A stretch of DNA of 64,000 bases from positions 1 to 64,000 of the forward strand of contig NZ_OY762268.1 of NCBI RefSeq assembly GCF_963665245.1, given 5' to 3'. The stretch is from an uncultured Paludibaculum sp. (GTDB lineage: Bacteria; Acidobacteriota; Terriglobia; Bryobacterales; Bryobacteraceae). Made by a program: the position numbers and the translations under genes. Position 1 is the stretch's first letter, and the number at the start of each line of letters is the position of its first letter. A model generated the notes under the pieces. The model worked only from the letters and a program-made list of their open reading frames with translations, made no database searches and was not told the origin of the DNA. Shown here in pieces: positions 40,919 to 49,875 of this stretch.

Positions 40919-41491
40919 CTAGGACTTCTTCTTGGGTGCCGACTTGGGTTTGGGTGTGGAGCCGCCTTCACCGAGCAGGCGGGTGATGTCGGCCCGGAGA
41001 TTCGCGGCGGCGGCCTGGTCGCTCATCCAAGGTTCCTCAGCACCGTGATGAACCTGAATGAGCCCTTTACGGTCGATGATGGCGATGTGCGGCATGTTCA
41101 TCCGCACGACATCGGGGATCTGGAGGTAGGTGCGCGACTTTATGTAGTCATAAACGCCGATGGGGAAAGCCGCGCTACTCTTCGAGACGAAGTTCGCCAG
41201 GTTCGAGCCAGCGTTCTCGTCGATGGCCAGCCCAAGAACCTGAAGTCCCTTGGGACCGAGCTCGCGTTGGAGGAGGGACAGCTTGCGGGCCATCTCCTGG
41301 CAGTGCGGGCAAGTGGTGAGCAGGAACTCGAGTACGACCACCTTGCCCTTGAGAGCCGAAAGCACTATGGAGTCGCCCGTGTGGGCGATGAACTTGATCT
41401 CGCCGGCGGGGCGGGGCAGGGTTTCCGCCGCGGCCGCCAGCGGCAGGCATAACGCGGCGGCGAGTACGGCGGGAAGAATGCGCATCCTCAT
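40919..41491 (-). CDS. TlpA-like thioredoxin-fold protein (second of a pair)
   Basis: 190 aa with a signal peptide (MRILPAVLAAALCLPLAAAA) and an AhpC/TSA-like thioredoxin domain. The redox motif CPHC is at Cys61-Cys64 (EFLLTTCPHCQ), followed by PHIAIIDRKGLIQVHH and a C-terminal Lys/Pro tail (PKPKSAPKKKS). Periplasmic TlpA/ResA proteins reduce disulfides or serve cytochrome maturation. It starts within the stop of the preceding homologue (TGATG), showing coupling. Identity with the neighbour around LKGKVVVLEFLLTTCPHCQ implies a duplication. Confidence 0.8.
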   Translation of the reverse strand: MRMRILPAVLAAALCLPLAAAAETLPRPAGEIKFIAHTGDSIVLSALKGKVVVLEFLLTTCPHCQEMARKLSLLQRELGPKGLQVLGLAIDENAGSNLANFVSKSSAAFPIGVYDYIKSRTYLQIPDVVRMNMPHIAIIDRKGLIQVHHGAEEPWMSDQAAAANLRADITRLLGEGGSTPKPKSAPKKKS

Positions 41492-42081
41492 CAGCCTTTC
41501 TTGACTTGCGAACGAAGTGTGGCGCCCTTGCCTTCCTTCACCAGTCCCTCAACGACCTGCCGGATGTTGGCTTCCTCGTTCTCGAAGAACTTGGTGTCGG
41601 TGCCGGGATGGTAGGCACGAATCATGCCCTTGCGGTCGATGAAGACAAGCTGCGGGAAGTAGACGGGGCCCTTGTTGGGATCGGCGCCGAGCCATTGATA
41701 GGCCATCTCGCGCTTGGTGTAGCCCACCGGAAACTTCAGGCCCAGCTTGTAGATGTACTCGGGAATCATCATGCGAGCCTGGGTGAGATCGTCCGGGTTC
41801 ACCGCCGAACCGAGCGCCATGAAGGATTCCTTCTCACCGCCCATGTCGTTGAGGACCTTCTGCATCACGGAAGAGCAGCGCTGGCAGTGGGGACAGGTGG
41901 TGAGGAGGAACTCGAGGACGACCACCTTGCCCTTCAGTTTGCTCAGCAGGATCAGTTCGCCGCTGTTGAGAGTGATCACGAGTTCCGGCGCGGGTTTCGG
42001 GACCTGGAGATCCGCGAAGAGGTTCACGCCGCCGAGGGATGCGGCCGCGCCAAGGCCAATGAAGTTTCTACGGTTGATCAT
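41491..42081 (-). CDS. TlpA-like thioredoxin-fold protein (first of a pair)
   Basis: 196 aa. The N-terminus NRRNFIGLGAAASLGG is a twin-arginine-type signal. The thioredoxin domain has CPHC at Cys63-Cys66 (LEFLLTTCPHCQRC), and the conserved VFIDRKGMIRAYHPG later. An extra cysteine (Cys69) lies three residues past the active site. It should act in the periplasm as a thiol-disulfide or peroxide-linked protein. It is the partner of the next gene and follows the metallopeptidase by 32 bases. Confidence 0.8.
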   Translation of the reverse strand: MINRRNFIGLGAAASLGGVNLFADLQVPKPAPELVITLNSGELILLSKLKGKVVVLEFLLTTCPHCQRCSSVMQKVLNDMGGEKESFMALGSAVNPDDLTQARMMIPEYIYKLGLKFPVGYTKREMAYQWLGADPNKGPVYFPQLVFIDRKGMIRAYHPGTDTKFFENEEANIRQVVEGLVKEGKGATLRSQVKKG

Positions 42082-42113
42082 AATCCAGCTTGCCTTTCAA
42101 TATAACGCACCGG

Positions 42114-43358
42114 CTAAAGTTGCGGACGAGCCGGCTCGGGCTCCGGTTTCAGCCCTTCCAGTCCGCTGACGCGGGCGCCCGTGGCTACGAGACGGAACGA
42201 GCCGTCGTCGCCTGTTCCGGCGAGTACAGTATCACTCTCTTCAGAGACTTGCAGTCGTTTCCACTTACCTGCCAGGACTTTGCGGTAGAGCCGCAGGAAC
42301 TGCTGGGCCGATTCGGGCGAATCCCAGTCGACCGCCCAACGCAGCACCGTGTGTTTATCCTGTTTGTTCTCCAGCAGATCGAAGTTGCAGCCGCGCCACT
42401 TTTCCGCCTGTTCCGTAGCTTCCTTGATTCCGGTGTATTGTTGCAGCAGAATGCGGAAGTCGAGTTCGCCGATGCTGCCATCGGTGAGGCGGTCGAACTC
42501 CTTGGGCGCCCTGATGGAGGGCAGCGGCGGATGGGTGGGGCCGACATTCTTGACGTAAAGTTCCGGGTGCAGAATCTGCTGGGTGGTGACCGGTGGTTTG
42601 CGCAGGATCTCGGCAAACGACTCCTTGCCCGACTTGGCGAAGATCGCCTGCTGGAACATCATCCCGCCGGAATAGGGGAACAGCAGCGTCTCGCGCAGGT
42701 ACAGCGGCGCGCTATTGAAGATCGGGTAGGTCTCGGCGGCCATCTGGCCCATCGCCGGCAGCATCATGTTGAGAGTGCTGGGGCTGGTCTTGAGACTCTG
42801 GCCCATTTTCCGAAGCTGCGATTCCACCATGATCCACATCGCCTGGCCTTCGACAACGGCCATGCGCGCCGACTGGGCCTCGTCCGACTTGGGCCCCTTT
42901 TCGAGGAAGCGCTTCATGTCGAAGTGCTGGTCGGCCACGGCGTGCGACAGTTCGTGGACCAGCACGGCCTCGGCCATGGCGTCGTCGGTGGCGCCGTCAA
43001 CGAAGAGCATTTTCTTGCGTCGGTGGTCGTAGACGGCGGCGGCCTGTTCACCCAATAGGTCGACGGTGGCGGACTTCAGGTCGAAGTTCTCCGGCACCAG
43101 ACCCAGCTTCTTGAGCAGTAGCTCCTCGGAGCGGATTTCGCCCGGTTTCACGCTGGCCTGGATCTCGTCCTGCACCCACTTCTTCCAGCCGGCCCGTGAG
43201 ATGGTCTCGCACGGGACGGGGTGCTTCACGGCGAGGCCGGTGATGTCGGCGATCTCGGTGGTAACCCGTTGAATCTGCGCGGCATCGGGCACCTGTGCGC
43301 CAGCCCGGCCCAGGAACGGCAGCACAAGCACGGCGGTGAGCATCAGAGATCGAGCCAA
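42114..43358 (-). CDS. exported HExxH metallopeptidase-like protein
   Basis: 414 aa with a signal peptide (SLMLTAVLVLPFLGRAGAQ). A zincin-type motif HELSH is at His135-His139, within AVLVHELSHAVADQHFD, and the downstream VVEGQAMWIM supplies a likely third ligand Glu ~30 residues later. The rest is helical with no other known domain. It is probably a periplasmic protease or protein of the same fold. The start overlaps the MFS exporter stop by 16 bases, so both are translated from one transcript. Confidence 0.7.
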   Translation of the reverse strand: MARSLMLTAVLVLPFLGRAGAQVPDAAQIQRVTTEIADITGLAVKHPVPCETISRAGWKKWVQDEIQASVKPGEIRSEELLLKKLGLVPENFDLKSATVDLLGEQAAAVYDHRRKKMLFVDGATDDAMAEAVLVHELSHAVADQHFDMKRFLEKGPKSDEAQSARMAVVEGQAMWIMVESQLRKMGQSLKTSPSTLNMMLPAMGQMAAETYPIFNSAPLYLRETLLFPYSGGMMFQQAIFAKSGKESFAEILRKPPVTTQQILHPELYVKNVGPTHPPLPSIRAPKEFDRLTDGSIGELDFRILLQQYTGIKEATEQAEKWRGCNFDLLENKQDKHTVLRWAVDWDSPESAQQFLRLYRKVLAGKWKRLQVSEESDTVLAGTGDDGSFRLVATGARVSGLEGLKPEPEPARPQL

Positions 43359-44560
43359 GATTGGAGAGTCCTCCTATTCAGATAGACGAAAGCCGCGGCG
43401 AAGAGACTCGCGAATCCGCCGATACAAGTGGTCCAGCGGGAGCCGATGGCCGAGGCCATGGCTCCGGACAGCAGGCTGCCCACCGGCAGCATGCCTATCA
43501 CCATCATCGAATAAAGACCCATGACGCGTCCGCGAAAGTGATCCTCGACATGGGTCTGGATGGCCGTGTTGTTGGCGGCGTTCTGGCGGAAGATGACGGT
43601 GCCAAGGAACACCATCACCAGCAGCGAGAGAGGGAAGGAACTGGACCAGGCATAGATGATAAAGCCGCCACCCATCCCGAGGGTGGAAATCAGGATCACC
43701 CAGTGGAGCCCGCGGGCGCCATGGCGGCCGGCGAGGCTGAGCGTACCGAGGATCGCGCCGACGCCCAGGGCTCCGCTGAGCAGGCCCAGCCCTTCGGCCC
43801 CGCGATGAAAGACCTCGGCGGCGAAGACAGGCGCGAGGGCGGAGGCGGGTGCGGCTGCCAGGCTGGCGGCGCCGGCGGTGATGAGCAGGGTCCGGATGGC
43901 TTTGGTCCCCCAGGCGTAGCGGAACCCCTGGCGGAGGCGTTCCAACGGTGTTTCGGCGGGCCCTTGAGGCGGGGGCTCCACAACATCCATCGCGATGAGG
44001 CTGAAGATGACGGCTAGAAAGCTGAAGGCGTTGAAAGCAAAACACATTCCTTCGCCGACAGCGGCCACCACAAAACCGGCAATGGGCGGCCCGATCACGC
44101 GCGCGGAGTTGAAGACGGCCGAGTTCAGGCTGATGGCGTTGACCAGGTCCTCTTTCCCCACAAGGTGGACGAACAACGCCTGGCGGCCGGGGATGTCAAA
44201 GGCGCTGGCGATACCCAGAACGGAGGCCAGGGCCAGCACGTGCCAGACCTGGATGCGGCCGGTGAGAGTCAGAGCGGCCAGGACGACGGCCTGGACCATG
44301 GCGGCAGTCTGGGCGTAGAGGACGATGCGACGGCGGGGATAGCGGTCGGCCACGAGTCCCGTGATGGGGCTCAACAGGAGAATGGGGATGTTGGCGAAGA
44401 ACCAGGTGAGCCCGAGCATCCACTCGGAGTGAGTGAGGCGGTAGACGAGCCAGCTTTGGGCGAGCTGCTGCATCCACGTGCCCGCGAGCGACACGGTCAT
44501 GCCGCCGGCATAGAGACGGAAGTTACGGTGTCGCAGCGCGCGGAATGTGCCAGACCCCAT
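43343..44560 (-). CDS. MFS transporter (EntS/MFS_3-type exporter)
   Basis: 405 aa with about 12 hydrophobic spans. It starts FRALRHRNFRLYAGGMTVSL, the usual opening of the MFS_3 group, and has the loop motif GLVADRYPRRRIVLY after helix 2. Similar proteins export siderophores or other small molecules. It is the first gene of the operon with the metallopeptidase, two thioredoxins and a DUF1080 protein. The substrate is unknown. Confidence 0.85.
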   Translation of the reverse strand: MGSGTFRALRHRNFRLYAGGMTVSLAGTWMQQLAQSWLVYRLTHSEWMLGLTWFFANIPILLLSPITGLVADRYPRRRIVLYAQTAAMVQAVVLAALTLTGRIQVWHVLALASVLGIASAFDIPGRQALFVHLVGKEDLVNAISLNSAVFNSARVIGPPIAGFVVAAVGEGMCFAFNAFSFLAVIFSLIAMDVVEPPPQGPAETPLERLRQGFRYAWGTKAIRTLLITAGAASLAAAPASALAPVFAAEVFHRGAEGLGLLSGALGVGAILGTLSLAGRHGARGLHWVILISTLGMGGGFIIYAWSSSFPLSLLVMVFLGTVIFRQNAANNTAIQTHVEDHFRGRVMGLYSMMVIGMLPVGSLLSGAMASAIGSRWTTCIGGFASLFAAAFVYLNRRTLQSWLDL

Positions 44561-44563
44561 CCT

Positions 44564-44591
44564 CTTTCAGGGTAGCGTGTTGCGGTACAAT
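44564..44591 (+). promoter_or_regulatory. weak sigma-70-like promoter for the small basic protein gene
   Basis: TACAAT at 44586-44591 is a good -10 and lies 32 bases before the start codon. A poor -35 (CTTTCA, 44564-44569) is 16 bases upstream. It is suggested only by the -10 match. Confidence 0.3.
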
Positions 44592-44623
44592 GAGGTGTTT
44601 AGTCAACGATCTTGGAGGTTCCC

Positions 44624-44764
44624 TTGGCGGAAAAAGTCAAAGAAAATCTGTATCAGGCCGAATATCTGGGCAGCGGCACGTTCATCATCACGAAGCCGAA
44701 GCGCACCAAGCGCAAGCTGCGCCAGTTGCGGCTGAAAAGCCCGAATACGGGCATGCGTAAGTAG
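44624..44764 (+). CDS. small very basic protein, 46 aa, possibly ribosomal
   Basis: TTG start at 44624 with GGAGG at 44614-44618. The product opens MAEKVKENLYQAEYLGSGTF (TTG read as Met) and ends in the basic segment IITKPKRTKRKLRQLRLKS then PNTGMRK. The strong ribosome-binding site, basic character and codon use support a real gene although it is short and missed by simple ORF scans. The TxKxKRxxxxLxxLxLK pattern faintly recalls ribosomal protein L33, but length and ends differ, so this is not claimed. It stands alone between divergent and downstream genes. Confidence 0.55.
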   Translation: MAEKVKENLYQAEYLGSGTFIITKPKRTKRKLRQLRLKSPNTGMRK

Positions 44765-44848
44765 GGTTCTCCCGCCTTTTCGAGACCGGCTGATGGCGCC
44801 GGTCTACCCCCATACAATTCCATGCGCACGGCGTGATACGCTCACTCC

Positions 44849-46150
44849 GTGCGCATCAGTTCTTTCTCCATCCATCCTGTCGCTGTCGCCGACCCTCCCA
44901 TCCGAAGCTCCTACGGCCTTCATTCCCCTTACGCCCTACGTACCATCCTGATTCTGAACACCGATGACGGCATCAGCGGTGTGGCCGAGGCACATGGCGG
45001 CGACGGCTCCATTGCCGCCTTGAACGCCATCCGACCCATGGTCGTGGGCATGGATCCTTTCCAGTTGCACGCCCTGTGGTCGAACTGGGGCAAGCCGGAC
45101 ACGAGCGGCGACCGGTCGCAGACCTGGATGGTGCCGGGCGAGAATCCTCGCGATGCCCGGACTCGGGCGTTTGCCGCCGTGGAAGCGGCCTGTCTCGACA
45201 TCATCGGCAAGGCCGTCGGTAAGCCGGTGTGCGATCTGCTGGGCGGGCGTGCGCGCGATGCGGCGCCGTTCTCGGCGTACCTGTTTTACAAACACGCGGG
45301 CGGGGGCGGGGAAGGCGCCGATGTTCGCGAGGACGAGTATGGTGAATGCCTGTCGCCCGAGACGATGGTGCGGCAGTGCCGCCAGATGATTGAGAAGTAC
45401 GGATACAAAGAGATCAAGCTGAAGGGCGGCGTGCTGGACCCGGAGATCGAGATCGAGACGATCCGGGCGCTACGGCGCGAGTTCGGGCCGACGTACCCAC
45501 TGCGAATCGATCCCAACTGCGCATGGTCCGTCGAGACTTCGGTGCATGTAGGCCGGTCGCTGCGCGAGGAACTTTCGGGCGGCGGATATCTAGAAGATCC
45601 GACGGCGTCGATGGAGGGCATGGCCGAGGTCCGCAAGAGACTGCTGGCCGAGGGGATTGATACGCCATTGGCTTCGAACGTCGCGGTGACCGGACTGGAT
45701 GACGTGGTGCCAGCCTGGCGGACGGACGCCGTCCAGGTGGTATTGTCCGATCCGCACTACTGGGGCGGCATCCGGAATGTTCAGCGGCTCTCCGACCTCT
45801 GCGACGCCCTGGGCGTGGGCGTGTCGATGCATTCGAATAACCACCTGGGCGTGAGCATGATGATCATGGCGCATGCGTGTTGTGTGTCGCCAGGGATGCA
45901 CTTTGCCTGCGATACGCACTATCCATGGCAGAGCGAGCAGGACGAGGTGCTGGTGGGCGGCCGCGTGAAGTTCGTGGAAGGGGCCGTGGTGATCTCGGAC
46001 AAACCGGGCTTGGGTGTGGAGCTCGACATGGATCAGGTGGCGCGGCTGGAAGAGCGGTACAACAACCTGCCTTATCGCAAGCGGGACGACGCGGCCGAGA
46101 TGCGGAAGCACGTGGATCCGGCGTGGCAACGGGTTCTGCCGCGCTGGTGA
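44849..46150 (+). CDS. enolase-superfamily sugar-acid dehydratase (glucarate dehydratase-like)
   Basis: 433 aa from GTG 44849, close to the length of glucarate dehydratase. The catalytic pattern is intact: KLK at 190-192 (IKLKGG), metal ligands Asp221 (RIDPN), Glu249 (YLEDPTA) and Asn277 (ASNVAV), and the His/Asp general base from SMHSNNHLG (His328) with VVLSDPHYWGG (Asp301). Lysine pair plus His-Asp dyad are the two-base set of GlucD-type enzymes acting on glucarate/idarate. A related aldarate is possible. No transporter or downstream aldolase is adjacent. Confidence 0.85.
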   Translation: MRISSFSIHPVAVADPPIRSSYGLHSPYALRTILILNTDDGISGVAEAHGGDGSIAALNAIRPMVVGMDPFQLHALWSNWGKPDTSGDRSQTWMVPGENPRDARTRAFAAVEAACLDIIGKAVGKPVCDLLGGRARDAAPFSAYLFYKHAGGGGEGADVREDEYGECLSPETMVRQCRQMIEKYGYKEIKLKGGVLDPEIEIETIRALRREFGPTYPLRIDPNCAWSVETSVHVGRSLREELSGGGYLEDPTASMEGMAEVRKRLLAEGIDTPLASNVAVTGLDDVVPAWRTDAVQVVLSDPHYWGGIRNVQRLSDLCDALGVGVSMHSNNHLGVSMMIMAHACCVSPGMHFACDTHYPWQSEQDEVLVGGRVKFVEGAVVISDKPGLGVELDMDQVARLEERYNNLPYRKRDDAAEMRKHVDPAWQRVLPRW

Positions 46151-46219
46151 GGCGCGGGACCGCACTACCGCTCTCTTACGATCGCGGCTCCGACTTACGG
46201 TGTTTGCGGGGATTCGCGG

Positions 46220-48004
46220 CTAGAAGATGAAGCTGACGCCGCCACGGATGGTACGCGGGAACTGAATCAACAGCAGCATGCTGCCGTCGGCGCTCGTGAT
46301 GGGCACATAGCCCTGGGCCAGCAGGTTGCAGAGCTCGGCATTCATCTCCAGGCGGCCCGGGAGGCCACCCACGGCTGGAATTGGCTGCCGGACCTGGAAG
46401 TTCAGCCCCATCTGCGGGGAATTGGCCTGTGTCAGGTAGCCGTGCGTCGGTCCGAGAGTGCCTTCTGGTGTCCAGACATAGGCTGCGGACACGCGGGTGC
46501 CGGAAACCGGCATCTGGCCCATGACACGAGCGGAGGCCCAGGCTTTGCGCACGGGCCGCATGGTGTGCCTGAGTTCGGCGCCGGAGTTCGACTCCAGCGT
46601 CCTGGCTCCCGGGCTCATCATGCCCGTGGCGCCGGCCGTCACGGTGGCGCTCCAGTTATCGTGGAAGCTCTGGCTGACCGAACCGGAGTACCCGATGGTC
46701 TTGTAGTTCCCCATGTTGAAGACGGAACTGTTGGACGCGAGATCGGGCAGACGATCGCCGTCGCCAAACGCATTGTTGGTGGAATCGAAGGTCACGGCGG
46801 CGTCGCGAACGAAATCCTGGTATACAGAGGCTGCGTAGGTGCGGGAGCCGGCGGCGCGGCGGTAACCGAGCTCAAATGTTTCGTTGCGCTGGACGCGGGC
46901 GCGTCCCCCATTCAGGGAGACGCGGGGGAACATGGCCAAGCCCAGCAGGGACTCCTGGTCGGCGCCTTCGCGGCTGTGGGCGATGAGGTCGAGGGCTGGG
47001 GCTCCGCTGGAGAAGCCGGCCTGCAACTGACCCAATGGGCCCATGTCATAGGTGAGCCGGGCGAAGGGGCTGAACAGGTTCAGGTGTTCGATGAACACCA
47101 CGGATTCGAGAACCGCGCCGTACTCCAGGGTGAGGAGGTCGGCGATGTTCATCTTCTCGCCCACCTTCACTGACATCGTGCGCAACATCGGCACCGCCTG
47201 GTTGTTGCCCTGTCCTGAGAAGAAGCTCTGACCGGCCCGTTGGCGGATGGCCGCCTGCCGGACGGTGAGCTCGACATTCGGCGAAACCGTGGCGTCGTTG
47301 CTCCGGCTATAGCTGGTCCGGAAGCCGGTGGTGGGCGTGTTGGAACCGGAGGCGTAGCCGAAATTGCCGCTGAAACGAACTACATTGCTGCCGAAGAGGG
47401 AAGTGGCGAGGGCGAACGCGGTGCCGAGGTCGGCTTCGGATCCGAGCGAGGATGAGATGCCCTGGTCTCCGGCCGACACGCGGACCATGCCGGATGTGGA
47501 GGAGAACGGAGAGTTCGGGCGCGGAGTGGTGGAGCCGTTGAGCCAGGGATCGGTGAGGCGCAGTACGGGCCGTGTGGCCGTCGAACTGCGCAGTGCCCAT
47601 TTCCAATCGTCGCTGAGCAGGCCGGTCTGGCTTGGGTTCGTATAGACCAGTTCGATGGAGCTGAACAGGGTCGCGAGCTGGATGTTGAGGAAGCTCTCGA
47701 CCCCTGCCCGCACCGGGATGTTGTTCCGCATGGCGGGGACGAAAGTGTTGAGCGAGACCCGGATGCTGTAGTTGTCGGGCGTGAGAGCGGTGAAGCGGAA
47801 ACGGCCGTCGGGCGTGGTGAGAACGCGCTGGACCACGCGCTCATAGCGGTTCAGAAGGGATACGGACGCACCCATCTGACCGACGCCGGCCCCGTTACGC
47901 ACCTGTCCCCCAATGGACCCGAACATGATGAGTTCGGCTCCTGAGAGCGTTCCGGCTCCGCCGCAAAGGACGGCTAAGAAAACAACGCCGGTGGTGCGAA
48001 TCAT
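46220..48004 (-). CDS. outer-membrane beta-barrel with carboxypeptidase-regulatory N-domain (Oar/TonB-receptor-like, plug not seen)
   Basis: 594 aa with a signal peptide (RTTGVVFLAVLCGGAGTLSG). Residues ~27-115 form one carboxypeptidase-regulatory domain (IGGQVRNGAGVGQMGASVSL … FRFTALTPDNYSIRVSL). The remainder is alternating polar/nonpolar beta strands and ends in the outer-membrane signature aromatic residue (GGVSFIF). No TonB plug domain is visible between them, so it is shorter than typical Oar receptors (~1000 aa). It may be a porin-like or partial receptor barrel. It follows the GWxTD gene by 50 bases. Confidence 0.7.
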   Translation of the reverse strand: MIRTTGVVFLAVLCGGAGTLSGAELIMFGSIGGQVRNGAGVGQMGASVSLLNRYERVVQRVLTTPDGRFRFTALTPDNYSIRVSLNTFVPAMRNNIPVRAGVESFLNIQLATLFSSIELVYTNPSQTGLLSDDWKWALRSSTATRPVLRLTDPWLNGSTTPRPNSPFSSTSGMVRVSAGDQGISSSLGSEADLGTAFALATSLFGSNVVRFSGNFGYASGSNTPTTGFRTSYSRSNDATVSPNVELTVRQAAIRQRAGQSFFSGQGNNQAVPMLRTMSVKVGEKMNIADLLTLEYGAVLESVVFIEHLNLFSPFARLTYDMGPLGQLQAGFSSGAPALDLIAHSREGADQESLLGLAMFPRVSLNGGRARVQRNETFELGYRRAAGSRTYAASVYQDFVRDAAVTFDSTNNAFGDGDRLPDLASNSSVFNMGNYKTIGYSGSVSQSFHDNWSATVTAGATGMMSPGARTLESNSGAELRHTMRPVRKAWASARVMGQMPVSGTRVSAAYVWTPEGTLGPTHGYLTQANSPQMGLNFQVRQPIPAVGGLPGRLEMNAELCNLLAQGYVPITSADGSMLLLIQFPRTIRGGVSFIF

Positions 48005-48054
48005 CCGGAGTTGGCGGGCCTCCTCGTGCCCGTTCGCCTCTTCAGTACAACCTC

Positions 48055-49746
48055 TTATGTTATAGAGAACTGGGCCGACTGGGTCAAGGATTGATTCCTC
48101 AGCTTGTCGGTCACCTTCAAACGGAGCGTGTACTGCCCGGGAGCCAACTTCAGGTTGTCGAGCGGCAGCATCTTCTCAATGGTCATTTGCGAGGCCGAAC
48201 CCTCGATACCAGCCACATCCTCTGTGAATTCAAGCACTTTGGAGTTGTCGCTGGTCTTCACGATCTCGTATTCGACGGTGCCTTCCGGCTTGTTGGTCTT
48301 TTCGTCGGCCTGGAAGTTGTAGAGCTTCACGTAGATGCCCATCTTCTCGTTGCCCTTGAAGTTGTCGCCCATGCGGGGGCGAACCTTGGAGGAGCCGATG
48401 ACGAACTGGCCCATGCCGATGTTGCGCGTGGGGACTTTCTCCAAGACATCAGCCAGAACGAGCGAACTGGCGAACAGCTTGTCGTCTTCCATGCGCGGCA
48501 CGAGCAGCGACATCTCGTAGTTATTCATGTTGCCGCCGACAACGTCCTTGGCCACGACGTTCAGGCGGTATTGGCCGGGCGGCAGCGGAACGGACTTCTG
48601 GTAGATGGATGAGCCCTTGCTGGCTTCCTGCAGCATCTCGGTGGGCAGGTCGATCGACACCACATCTTCAAATACATTGACGACGCGGCGGGCCATCGAG
48701 GTGATGCGGGCGTAGATGTTGACGACGCCCTTGCTCACCGCGCCGTCCTGCTTGAACTGCAGGTCCTTGCGATTGAACTGGAGCGTGATGTTGGTCATCA
48801 CCGTGGAACTGGTGGTGGGGAAGAAATCGGCGCGCGCCTGCATGGGCAGCAGGTTGAACATGATGCGCGAGTTCACCTGGGCCTCGAGGTCGGTGAATTT
48901 GACCTTGGGTGCCTTCTGGAGGTCGGCAAACTGCTGCAGGCGCTCAAACTGGTTCATGCGGGCGGGCAGGGGCTGATTGCCGGTGCCAAGGCGGGTGCCG
49001 TCAGTGCGGTTGAAGCGGTCGTCCTTGCTGGCCAAGCCCATCTGTTCCATCATCGTGAGGCCGGCGCCGGGGACCATGAGGAGGGCGTCCTTCTCGGACG
49101 GGTCCATGGTCATGCGGTATTCGCCGGTCATGGTTTTGTCGACGAATTCAATATTAATGTCCGTGCCGCTGCCGACGTTGGCCAGGTAGCGGTAGCGCCA
49201 TTTCTCGAACGGGTAGGTGGAAGTTGTGCCGCCGCCCTCTTCATACGGGCGCTCATAGGTGCCGCCGGAGGGGTGGGATTCGATTTCGTCGGGCGGGCCA
49301 AAGGTGATGTAGATCTGACCACGGTCAGTCTTCCAACCGGGAATACCGGAAGCATACCGCTCGTTGGCATAGGCGATGCGGCGGTAGTGTTCTTCCTTGT
49401 ATTCGTTCTCCTGGGTGTCTGGTGTGGGATCGCGGCGCAGCCAGAACTGTTCAATGAACTGCTCACGCTCCTCGTCGGTGGCGAGGCGGGAAAAGGCTTT
49501 CTTCTCTTCGTCCGTGATGATGTAGATGACGTCTTCGTTGAGCCACTTGCGGTAGGGAGTCATCAGCTCTTTCTTGAGCCGCTCCTCAGCTTTCCGCTTT
49601 TCTCGTTCGGATTGGGGCTTGGCGACGGTTTCGCGGGCGGCGGAATCCTGCTTCTTCTTCTGCGCGGCCAACGGCATGGTCGGGCAGATCATCAGCGTTC
49701 CGGTGAGGAAGACGGAGACCAGTTCTTTGCTCTTCATAAGCTTCAC
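48055..49746 (-). CDS. GWxTD-domain protein
   Basis: 563 aa with a signal-like N-terminus (LVSVFLTGTLMICPTMPLAAQ). A basic coiled segment (EREKRKAEERLKKELM) leads into the GWxTD domain: FIEQFWLRRDPTPDTQENE, YANERYASGIPGWKTDRGQI (GWKTD 137-141) and TFGPPDEIESHPSGG. The C-terminal ~300 residues are beta-rich, ending LRLKVTDKLRNQSLTQSAQF. GWxTD proteins are typical of Acidobacteria and a few related phyla; their function is unknown, with an extracytoplasmic role likely. Confidence 0.85.
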   Translation of the reverse strand: MKLMKSKELVSVFLTGTLMICPTMPLAAQKKKQDSAARETVAKPQSEREKRKAEERLKKELMTPYRKWLNEDVIYIITDEEKKAFSRLATDEEREQFIEQFWLRRDPTPDTQENEYKEEHYRRIAYANERYASGIPGWKTDRGQIYITFGPPDEIESHPSGGTYERPYEEGGGTTSTYPFEKWRYRYLANVGSGTDINIEFVDKTMTGEYRMTMDPSEKDALLMVPGAGLTMMEQMGLASKDDRFNRTDGTRLGTGNQPLPARMNQFERLQQFADLQKAPKVKFTDLEAQVNSRIMFNLLPMQARADFFPTTSSTVMTNITLQFNRKDLQFKQDGAVSKGVVNIYARITSMARRVVNVFEDVVSIDLPTEMLQEASKGSSIYQKSVPLPPGQYRLNVVAKDVVGGNMNNYEMSLLVPRMEDDKLFASSLVLADVLEKVPTRNIGMGQFVIGSSKVRPRMGDNFKGNEKMGIYVKLYNFQADEKTNKPEGTVEYEIVKTSDNSKVLEFTEDVAGIEGSASQMTIEKMLPLDNLKLAPGQYTLRLKVTDKLRNQSLTQSAQFSIT

Positions 49747-49875
49747 AGCGCTTTCCAGGGCGGCTCACCTTCCAGGGACCGTGGCGTCCGATTCCAGGGG
49801 GAGACACCCAGGACCGACACCACCCACATTTTAACGCAAATCAAAGATGCTGACGTACCAACGCGGTTTGCGGTT

